Assembly (NCBI GenBank): GCA_958510825.1
Contig: OY294051.1
Span: 2,604,001 to 2,668,000 of the forward strand
Origin: Brachypterus glaber
Taxonomy: Eukaryota; Arthropoda; Insecta; Coleoptera; Kateretidae
Reading direction: 5' to 3'
DNA: 64,000 bases
The notes under the pieces: generated by a model
Databases searched by the model: none
Seen by the model: only the letters and a program-made list of their open reading frames with translations
Told to the model about the DNA's origin: nothing
Program-made: the position numbers and the translations under genes
Shown: in pieces, positions 33,783-43,109 of the stretch
How positions within the stretch are numbered: the stretch's first letter is position 1
Layout of the letters: each line of letters opens with the position of its first letter

Positions 33783-34202
33783 ATGATTAGAAAATAGATT
33801 GATGGAATAATAAATTAATATTTTTATAATTTTGTTTAAAATTAAAAATTTCTGTCCTTATTAAAATAAATTAATTAAAATGCGGGCCTTTTGTAAAATT
33901 ATCTCTTTATATTAATCAACCATGTAGATATTGTGTTTAATATTCTCCTATTGAATTTTGTTCTACTCTTCAAGGTTCTGAAGCTGAACAGGATTATACG
34001 ATAACATTTAAAAGTCCAAAATTGCACTAAAAATAAGGTTTTTAATTAATAACTCTGGTATCCTTTGAGCTAGTGTCGAATTTTTGCGTGTATACTAGTA
34101 ATAATAAGAGCAATTAGTTTGTTAATTCATTTTTTAATTAAATCAGAGGCGTGCCTAGATGGACAAAATATGTGAGAGTAAAAATCCATAAAAAATGTCA
34201 CT

Positions 34203-34632
34203 GTACACGGAAAAAAAATTATAGCTAGGAGCGCTATAACACACATACCAAGCAAATTATAATCGCTTATTATATAAATACAAGGCTTTCTCTTACAATT
34301 ATGGCAGTCAGTGTAAAAATTTATATGAAATACTTTAATTGTTTAGTGAATAATAAAATATAACAAATAGTATGGCATTTATAGCTTAAATAGATTTAAT
34401 TATTGTCCGTGCTAATAATTTTTATAATATAATAAAATTTCTGTAAATTTATAATAGTGCCTGTAATAAATATAATCGTGTCTGTAATATATATAATCGT
34501 TTCCAATTTATTTTTAACATTATTAGTTATTGTGTCCCTTATAATCTATAGCTTAAATCACTATAATTTGCCACTGTTACCAAATATCTTATAATGTATA
34601 GCGCAGAGCCCACTAATTTCTTTCCGTGTAGG
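34203..34632. mobile_element. MITE with ACACGGAAA inverted ends
   Basis: The left end reads ACACGGAAAAAAAATTATAG and the right end, reverse-complemented, reads ACACGGAAAGAAATTAGTGG. GCGCTATA-type sequence occurs inside both ends. The body of about 430 bp is AT-rich and has no frame. Confidence 0.6.
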
Positions 34633-34800
34633 AGTAAGAGTTTTCAAAAAATTTAGGTGTTTCGGTTAAGAATACTTTTTTGCCTAGTTTTAAAAGAAGA
34701 ATCGCTTTGCAGCATTAAAATTTTATTGGTGTTTTTTTTGTTCATTATTTAATATGTTCATCTTCGAAGGGCCGTAGTTCCCGTACATATGTTCATGTGA
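34633..34800. repeat. Fragment of foldback family G
   Basis: Matches the reverse complement of about 52550-52680. Shared marks are AGCATTAAAATTTTATTGGT and CATCTTCGAAGGGCCGTAG. It is a truncated copy of the foldback at 52443-53175. Confidence 0.65.
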
Positions 34801-35686
34801 TGGTTTTTCAAGTTTTGTGATGTTGAATTATCCCCTTTATTTTCCGACAAAAGACTGTAAACACCATGTATGTTTAGGGACACAATGGAGGCAGGGGACA
34901 AGGGGCACATTTTGTAAATGGTAAGGAGGGTTATTTGAGATTAAATTCTCTTTATAATCATAATTTTTTTTTTTTTTAATTAAGGGGATAAAAAAAAGTG
35001 TTAAAAATTGGAATTTTCGTCAAATTAAAAAAAATGAAATGATTTTTGTTTAGTGATTAATTGCATAATAAAAAACTGAAATTATACTTTCCAACTTATT
35101 TTAAATGATATAAATGAAAAATTCGAAAAAAAAACTAAGAAAATCGCATTTTTTAACAGAAAAATTAAAAACTTTGGAAATTTGGATAAAAGTTAAGACA
35201 CAGTGTATTGCAAAATGCGAAGCATTATTAAGTGTTCAGGACTTGTTGAATTCTATGTTGATCCATGCGGAAAATCAGAGAAGAATTGTTACAATAGAGG
35301 CAAAGGATAACCGACATACAAATATTTAAATATTATCAATTAACCATATCTTTGTACATCAAAGTGCTCCTTATTCTTCTTCGGTTAAAAGACATTATTT
35401 GGGATGGTCCTTTTTGAGTGTGCAAACGCATTCGACTGTCTAATTTTTTGTTTGTCATAGATAAAAAATCATGCCGACAAATGGTAAAAAAATTGAAACT
35501 TTATAAATAAAAAAAATAGATAGTTCGTACAAAAGTTATAACTTAAATGCAAAAATAATGAAACTCAAAGATAATTTGATAAGCTTATAATAAGCTATAA
35601 TTTATACTATTTTATTCACCATTTAGATGTTTTCACCAAAATTATAATACACACAAAAGAAAGTTGGATCACTGACGGACTCGGCT
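34801..35686. other. Gene-free DNA
   Basis: No supported gene. The Lys-rich 71-residue plus frame at 35114-35329 has an ATG but no recognisable family or neighbouring exon. I leave it unassigned, though it is the least repeat-like short frame of this region. Confidence 0.45.
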
Positions 35687-35905
35687 AGTCAATTCCCATG
35701 TATTTTGAGGCACTGAATCGGCTGAATCCGAATCTGAGGTCGAAATTTGTAAGTTAGCTCCCATTTTTAACATATCCTCAAAAAACATACTTTGATATGA
35801 TATGTTTTTTGAGGGTATGTTGAAAATGGAAGCTAACTTACAAATTCCGACCTCAGATTCGGATTCAGCGGCTCAATATACATAGGAATGGACTACTCAG
35901 TAAGT
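35687..35905. repeat. Hairpin element, arms of about 105 bp
   Basis: The left arm (AATCCGAATCTGAGGTCG ... ACATATCCTCAAAAAACATA) is mirrored by the right arm around 35798 with a loop of only a few bases. It is almost fully palindromic and has no coding capacity. Confidence 0.75.
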
Positions 35906-36696
35906 AAGTCAGCTAATCTTTATTTTTTTTATTTTTTTATTGTATATATATGTTTTCTGTCAAATTTTGGTTGTTATGACTTAACTACTTTTTTTCAGTA
36001 TAAGGCTAGTTTTTATGAAAGGTTTGAAATAGTTACTTGAGTGCCAAGGCACAATAGTTATTTATGGTACTAGTGGGTAAAGTAAGATATTGCTCATGAG
36101 TGCCATACAAGGTTTTATCCAATAAATAGCTTAGGAATTCATAATTTTATTAAAAATTTTAATGACATTTACAAGAAAATAATTTGACAAGTGACAGTTG
36201 AGTGGGTAAAATAAATAATTATCCACTCATTAAAGTAAAAGCCACGCAGGGGTTATTATTGAGTTTATCTATTTAAAATAAAGCTGGTAATTGTCTTATT
36301 ATCTGTATGTATTGGATAAAAGATATTATCTTATGTCAAAAATGTTATCTAGGTATTACGGGCTGTAAAATTATAAAATTAAATATTTTGTGGATCACAC
36401 AGTATCAAAAGTTCAGTTTTAAAATTCGATAGAGTCAAAACTAAAATGAAACGTGTTAATAGTTTAAATGGCTTTTATAATTTTAAATATTTAAACCAAA
36501 CAATAATGACAAGTGATTCAATTTTGCATCATAGTTGTCATGACAACTCTGAATTTGATTAGCCCTAATTTAGTCGTCAGTCGAAAATTAATAAATTTGT
36601 CAAAAAAATTCGAATATTCGAATATTCAGTGTTGATTTCACACGCGAATTGAAAAAGGCCATTAAATCATATTTTATTAAATAACTCCAAAATATA
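35906..36696. other. Gene-free AT-rich DNA
   Basis: No feature is supported beyond AT-rich sequence. Confidence 0.45.
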
Positions 36697-37754
36697 CCGG
36701 GTGGACCAACTCTACTTAGGCAGTGATTTTCTCGAAAACTAAAAGAGATAATCAAGTTATGCAAAAACCACCTTAAATGGGACAACATTATCTATAAAAA
36801 GTAGAAAAAAAAAATAAAATTCACCCCTCAACTTCCTTCCCCAACTTACCCCTAACTATATTTGTCACCGATTTTCCCGTAAACTAAGAGAGGTAATCAA
36901 TTTCTACAAAAACCAGTTTACATAATAGAACAATATCTATAAAAAGTTTCCCAAAATGAAATCCACCCCTACACCCCTTCCCACAACTTACCCCCAACTT
37001 TATTTTTGCAAATGGCACCCCTATATTTTTTCGGTTGCTTGGATAGACTTTGAGCTTGCAAATATAATGGTTTTTTATTCTTGGATCCAACGAACTAATA
37101 GTTCTTCTCTCTAGAATAGGCATTTCATTCGTTAAGACTGACAAAAACGTCGGCAACATAAACATTCGTCTGTCTTACTCGCACATCTTTGTTCTAACAG
37201 AGACAACAATACCAGTTAGTGGTAATTGTTATTGTTCAGGCCTGAATATACCTACTATTTGTTTACAAACAAATCGAGATGTTGGCGATACTTTATTTTA
37301 ACGGTATGCCTATTCTAGAAAGAAGAGTTATTATTTCGTTCTTGGATCCCATCTATATTAAGGCAGTGATTTTCTCGAATGTTTTGGAAAAAACAGTATT
37401 AATGAGACTATAAAAAGTAGCAAAAAATCAAATCCATCCCTCAAACCCCTCTTAAAGCTTAGTTATCTTTTTTAGTTTTAGAGAAAATGAGTGCCTAAAT
37501 ATAGATGGATCCGGGGGTTGTTTATAATCTTTTTTAACACTTGTAAAACTAAAATAGCAAGTATAATACAACATTGTATTTGTCAGCCCATAGTCTATCC
37601 AAAGCAATCGAAACATATAGGGGTGCTATTTGAGAAAATTAAGTTGGGGTAAGTTGTGGGAGTGGGTGCAGGGTTAAGGTCGTTTTTACAGGACTTGTTC
37701 ACTTTTTTTAATTTTTGAATAAATCGCTGCCTAAGTAGAGTTGGGCCACCCTCT
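36697..37754. mobile_element. 1.06-kb element with inverted ends GGTGGACCAACTCTACTTAG
   Basis: The left end CCGGGTGGACCAACTCTACT is mirrored by the right end (AGTAGAGTTGGGCCACCC). TATA-like sequence lies at both flanks, suggesting a TA target. Internal segments around 36985-37150 are repeated in inverted form near 37290-37690. No transposase is recognisable; the 93-residue minus frame inside is not a known domain. Confidence 0.65.
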
Positions 37755-38205
37755 ATACATATAAAGTCAAATTAAATAATGTTTATTATTTTTTTTTTTT
37801 TTCAAAAAAATTACCTTATTTAAAAATATTGGATTTTTATAAGTCATCTTATTGTAAATTCTTTAATTTTATATATTTTTTTTAAATTGGATTTTGTTAG
37901 TGTAAAAAATAATAAAAAAACCCACGCGCAAAGCCTTTTAGGACGTTAATTAACACAACTGTAATAGTAAATACTAAAATTTATTTTCTGCATAAATTAC
38001 CTACATTTTTATTTACATTTTTTATTCAGATTTTTTTTTTTAATTATATGAAAAACCAGAATCTGCAAGGTTAAAGAAGTACAATGTCATGAGCGTGTAC
38101 CACAAAACGACATTATAACAAACTTATAAATAAAATAATTATCATAAGAATTTAGATAGATTAATAACAGTAATTAAGATTAAAATAAAGTATGATTGAT
38201 AAATA
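37755..38205. other. Gene-free AT-rich DNA
   Basis: Nothing is supported here except T-rich tracts. Confidence 0.45.
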
Positions 38206-38873
38206 ACACTAGGCAACAAATCCCAACTTTTTTTTGTCCCGATCGGAAAATAATTTTTTTTTTACTAATTCGAGGGCGTAGAGTCCGAATCTGACCTTAG
38301 AAAAATTTCAGCACCTAAAATTTTTGAGATATAAGTCCACGAAATAATGACGTTTTTTTTTTCAAAATTTAAAAATAATTTATAAAAAAAATATTGCTTA
38401 TTTTTTGTCTTTTTTTTAATGGTTCTACATCATGAAAATGTTACTTTGTTACATAAGAACCGTATTACATAACATATTTTTAGTTCATTTTTGACCCCCT
38501 AGTGATAATTTTTGACGATTTTTAGCATGAGTACGTGGCGATAAGGTTGTCCCCTTATACACCCCTCCACTTAATTTTGTCTCAGGATCCATTTTTTTCC
38601 ATATTATCCCTATTTATTCTACCTTTGAATTTAAAGTTTCCATATTTTTGAGTATTTTTTAACTAATATTGAGTCGCCGAATATAAATTTTTATCTCCCA
38701 TGATTTTAGAACAAAAGAGGGCTAAAATAACCATTTTTTTACCAATTTTAATTATTTTTTCTCAAAAACCCTAGGTACTAGAAATATTCTCAGGCCAGAT
38801 TCGGTATCAGCGACCCAAAATTATTTAAAAAACATATGACTACAATCAGGGCAAGAAACCGTGTTGCCTAGTG
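38206..38873. mobile_element. MITE with ACACTAGGCAACA inverted ends
   Basis: The left end ACACTAGGCAACAAA and right end TGTTGCCTAGTGT form a 13-bp perfect inverted repeat around about 640 bp of AT-rich sequence with no frame. Confidence 0.65.
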
Positions 38874-38907
38874 TAATTTACTCAATATGCATAAACAGTA
38901 CCGGAGT

Positions 38908-39327
38908 TGCAATGGAGATTTCTCCCGTTACATTAGACAGGGACAAAAGTTCTACCCAAAAAGGATAGACGACATACATACACTCCCACTTCCACCTAAC
39001 CAAACAAATTCTGTATTTGTTCTTTGTTGAACAAATACAATATTTACTTGGCCGGGCGAAAAGTGTAACTATAATATTTTTATTAAAGAAATTACTGGCG
39101 CCATCTAAATTTTAGTAGAATTATCTTATTCTACAGATTCACATTAGCTATGTTCGTTCGTGCCGGTCACTGCTACACTTTCTGGCCAACCAAATAAATA
39201 CTGTATTTGTTGTATGAAAAACAAATACAGTATTTATTTGGTTGGCTGGAAAGTGTAGCACAAATGAGATAGAGATAGGGTAGACGTCTTTTGTTTCATA
39301 ATTCTAGTTGTAGAGAGCTCTATTGCA
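38908..39327 (+). mobile_element. Double-hairpin MITE D, copy 1
   Basis: The ends TGCAATGGAG and CTCTATTGCA form a short inverted repeat. Inside are two hairpins, around GAACAAATACA and around AAATACTGTATTTGTTGTAT. Homologous copies lie at 46712-47107 (inverted), 56501-56910, and partly at 56943-57222. Confidence 0.75.
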
Positions 39328-39696
39328 TCATCACTTACTTTCAAAACTTCTGAGCATTTATTTCAAATTGGCGGACTGTGTAAAAATTCTTGCAGGCCCC
39401 TTCTTTAACCATCTGTCACACAGCATAGATTTTACGCGTGGATAGTATGCAATTTGGGATTTATCCCAACTCCGACTAACTACGGATTTCCGCGTCTCAG
39501 TACCTTTCGGACATTCAGTTTAAGCCATAAAACTGAGCTAAAAAGTTTGTTATCGAGGTTGTTATGTTGCACAGTGATTTTTCTCGTGTTTATTTAAAAT
39601 TTGGCTGCGTAAAAAATACGCCATGTCTATAAGTAGGAAATAATAAAAACACTAGAATTTATCCATTCCAAATATATATATATATATATATATATA

Positions 39697-40422
39697 CAGT
39701 GCGGTCCAAAAGTCACCCCCCCCCCCCCTTTTAACTTTTGAACGAGTTGAGATATCGACTTCAAATTTGAAACTTTTAAATAAGACAACTTAAACTATCT
39801 TTTAGCATATATGTAATACTCTTAGCTCTTAAACTGTGGGCAGGGGGGCATGGGGGGACATTTTTTTAAATGGAAAGGGGGGTGGTGTAATACATAATTG
39901 TAAAGCTTATAAAATTCTCTATTTAAACTAACATTTTTGAATTTTTTAAAAATGTTTTTTAAGTTTTTGATTTTTCAATTTTTTGTTCTAAAACATTCGA
40001 TTTTTTAAGTTTTTTTTTTATAAATTTTTATTTATAGCAACTAAAATTAGTTTAAAAGTATAATTAACATTTTTTTATGATGAAATTAGGCAGTTTTAAA
40101 AAATTATTTGTTTTTTTTTAGAAGAATTTTGACATTAATACCCATTTTAAACCCCATTTTAAACCCAAAAATTTTTCTTTTTTAAATTTAAAAATATGGA
40201 ATTAAATGGAGAATTTTATAAGCTTTAAAATGATGTATTACACGACCCCCATTTAAAAAAATGTGCCCCCATGCTCCTCTGCCCACATTTTAAGAGCTGA
40301 AAGTATTAAATACATGCTAAAAGATAGTTTAAGTTGTCTTATTTAAAAGTTCCAAATTTGAAATCGATATCTCAACTGGTTCAAAAGTTAAGAGGGGGGG
40401 GGGTTACTTTTGAACCGCTCTG
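39697..40422. mobile_element. Tc1/mariner-like foldback MITE C, full copy
   Basis: The terminal repeat CAGTGCGGTCCAAAAGTCAC with an oligo-C/oligo-G run lies at each end, next to TA. The two halves are imperfect reverse complements over several hundred bases, including ACTATCTTTTAGCATATAT and GGGCAGGGGGGCATGGGGG. CAGTG starts and a TA target suggest Tc1/mariner mobilisation. No transposase frame is present. Confidence 0.75.
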
Positions 40423-41380
40423 TATATTTTTTTTAATTTTATTATAGTCCAAATTATATTATATAAATAAGTCTTAAATATTATGTTATCTTACATTTAT
40501 AATTAAATAATTATTTAATTAATTAATTAATTAATTAAAGCTATTAAGAAAATAATAATTTCCTCTATAGAGCTAGGTTCATTAAAATCAAAAACGGAAA
40601 AAATTAAAAATAAATCAATAAAAAATAAAAAAAAAAACTTTTTTTCAAAAAAAGTTTCTTTTTTCGTAAAACGAAAAATAAATTAAAAAAAAATGTTTTT
40701 TAAAAAAATTGTTTTTACCCCATTTTACCCCCTTACCACAATCCGATTTTTAACAAAAACAATCCCAGCCTAGAACTTTGGATAATCAACCTATGGTCCA
40801 AATTTGAAGTTTTTATCTCGAAGCGTTCTTGAGTTATCGTGGTCACAACTTTCCCGGACACACAGACCGACAGACCTACAGACAGATTTTTTCTTTTACG
40901 GAAATCATATTTTTTGGATATCAAACATCCAGAAACGTAAAAAAAGCAACAAAAATATTTCGATTTTTTTTACTAACGCAAGACTTTCCTGTGGGTAAGA
41001 AATTGTTTGACTTTTAAATTGTTTAAAGGGCGGCTTAATTTTTACGTCATTTTTGCTTAAATAAGTCAAATGGTTCAACAGAAATTCAGTTTTTTGTAAA
41101 GTAAAACCTAAACAGAAACCCTCAAAGGGACGGACTAAAAATTATTGTAGGGAAGTGACTTATCGAATTATATAAAATAGGGGGGTTTGTCTATTTATAA
41201 AAAAATCTATTGGTATGAAAACTTATTACTATTATTATTTAACATATAATTGATAAATAATTATATTTTAATTTTAATCGCATAGTTCGATAAATTTATT
41301 TTGTTTGGAAATATATTTATATAATTGCTTTAAACATACTAAGATAAAGCTTTGTTAGGAAACATATTCCATTATTCCTA
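40423..41380. other. Gene-free AT-rich DNA
   Basis: Low-complexity A/T and a diverged GACAGAC tract (about 40860-40890) only. The short frames over it are repeat-derived. Confidence 0.45.
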
Positions 41381-41622
41381 CACTAATAAAAAGGATTTAT
41401 TTGGATATGGCCAATTAAATTATTTGGTTGTGAGTAACAAATTTTATTTGTGTCAAATAAATATTTAGTTCATGCAAACAAATATTTTGATTTATTAATG
41501 GGAACAAAATATTTTATTTGACAGAAATAAAATTTATTTGTCACAACCAAATAATTTAATTGGTCATATCCTACCAAATATTTAATTGACACAAATAAAC
41601 TCTGTCATCAATGTATTCACAG
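41381..41622. mobile_element. Hairpin MITE E, copy 1
   Basis: Two arms built on GGATATGGCCAATTAAATTA and its complement. The same element appears inverted at 45010-45245. The outer end reads CACTAATAAAAAGGATTTAT here and is mirrored at 45245. Confidence 0.7.
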
Positions 41623-41742
41623 TAAATGGTATATATTTAAAAAAATTAGTCTAATTTATAAAATTATTATTTTTATTTTTCGCCCGTGAATTCTACATAT
41701 TTCTTATTGAATTAATAAAGTCAAATCTGTTATAAAATATTT

Positions 41743-42172
41743 TATCCACTGCCGTGATTAATGGGCCTATTAATCACGGGTCTGTAAAAATAAACCGTTT
41801 AAAATTTAAAACCACCGTGGATAAAGTATAGAATTCTACTCGGGTATAATAGCTATTAATCTTTGGGGTGATTAGGTCACTCGCCTTTCGGCTCGTGTCC
41901 CAAAATGCACCCTCATTGATAATTAGCAAGTATTATACGCTTATTGAATAATATACTATTATCCACGGCCGTGAATAATAAGTCTATTAATCACGGGTCT
42001 GTAAAAATAAGTCGTTTAAACTTTAAAACGGCCGTGTATAAAGTATAGTATTCTACTTGAGTATAATAGCTATTAATCGTTCGTAATTAGGCCACTCGCC
42101 TATCGGCTATTTACCCTAATTGATTAATAACAATTATTATACACTCATTGAATAATATACTATATTAAAAAT
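41743..42172 (+). repeat. Tandem duplication, two units of about 215 bp, upstream of the yellow-family gene
   Basis: The unit starting TTATCCACTGCCGTGATTAA (41743) recurs as TTATCCACGGCCGTGAATAA (about 41959). Each contains ATTAATCACGGGTCTGTAAA and the stretch around AGTATAG(A/T)ATTCTACT, which is followed by GTATAATAGCTATTAATC. The pair ends about 780 bp before exon 1. Confidence 0.75.
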
Positions 42173-42888
42173 AAAAATTTACTTTAAAATAAATACTTCT
42201 TCTCCTTCCTTTTTTTTTGGCCTTTTCTCAGTGAGATAATTAGCCAGATCCCTCTTAGTTACTCAATTCACCAAGAGTGGTTTTTGTCTGGCTTGGCACC
42301 ATGCCCACTCCTGTTTTGATTATAGAAAATTTCCAGTCTTCTATAAGACCTTTGCTTTTTCTTTTCCTTCTCGTCTTTTCGTGTTTGCTGTTGGTTGTGT
42401 TAGCTGTTGACAAGGCTGTTTTTTTCTTATTTGTAATTATATTTGCGCATGCGCTAGTATATAAAAAAATTCTGTACGTATAAAAACTTCTTCACGTGTT
42501 AGTTGCTTCCAAATCAAAATTTATCAACATTATAAATGATTAAAAAACATAAAATTCTCTTGTTACTCCAATATAATCACATTTTCGTCATTTTACTGCA
42601 CATCTCTATAAAATATATAAAATTGAATCCAGGGCATATCTAAGATAGCAAATAAATAAATAAATAACTATACTAAAACACTTGATGCTAAAAATTAAAC
42701 GCGATTAACGGATTACATAATTCTTGCCAAAAGTACATGTTTCTCGTTTCACGGGTGAAAAGCAACTCTAAAATAAATACTAATTTTGCAAGATGGTCTC
42801 TTAATAATATAAATAAAATTTTATAATAAACTGTATTTTTTGCCCACTTTAATCGACACCACTGCATAATCTTATTCGCTTTGATTAC

Positions 42889-42923
42889 TATATTTAAAAG
42901 AAATTAAATTTAGTTGTGTAGTT
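42889..42923 (+). promoter_or_regulatory. Candidate core promoter of the yellow-family gene
   Basis: TATATTTAAAA (42889-42899) lies about 31 bases before an AGTT (42920), a spacing and start context compatible with an insect TATA/Inr promoter. The ATG follows at 42950, implying a very short 5' UTR of about 30 nt. In such AT-rich DNA a chance TATA is common. Confidence 0.35.
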
Positions 42924-42949
42924 TCTTGCTTTAAGGCAACATCTAAAAC

Positions 42950-43038
42950 ATGACAACCTTGTGTGCGTTTGTTGGTTTATATTTGTACGTGGGATGTGTT
43001 TTTGGGGCTGGGTTAAATGAAGAATTTTCGTGGACGAG
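42950..43038 (+). CDS. Yellow-family gene, exon 1 (signal peptide)
   Basis: Starts at ATG 42950 and encodes a short hydrophobic leader (MTTLCAFVGLYLYVGCVFGA) and the start of the mature protein, LNEEFSWT. It ends in AG before a GTAAAA donor at 43039, phase 2. The next exon's first base completes an Arg codon. No longer ORF flags it, but the leader, the donor and the FSW..I.YDW join typical of the family make it convincing. Confidence 0.85.
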
Positions 43039-43040
43039 GT

Positions 43041-43109
<69 letters not shown>

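Larger units (their letters stand above)
33226..33812. mobile_element. Palindromic element P with a hammerhead ribozyme in each arm
   Basis: Two arms of about 285 bp are near-perfect reverse complements around a 20-nt loop (33511-33530). Each arm repeats the sequence of the single-orientation copy at 23811-24960. Each carries a hammerhead reading outward (33258-33332 minus, 33708-33782 plus). The 68-residue frame at 33514-33720 is an accident of the arm and recurs in part near 24675-24860. The arrangement fits a head-to-head dimer of a ribozyme-bearing retroelement repeat. Confidence 0.85.

Noticed and set aside
35114..35329. Lys-rich 71-residue frame as a small protein
   Set aside because: It has an ATG and is less repetitive than its neighbours, but there is no family match, splice partner or promoter. 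Left unassigned.
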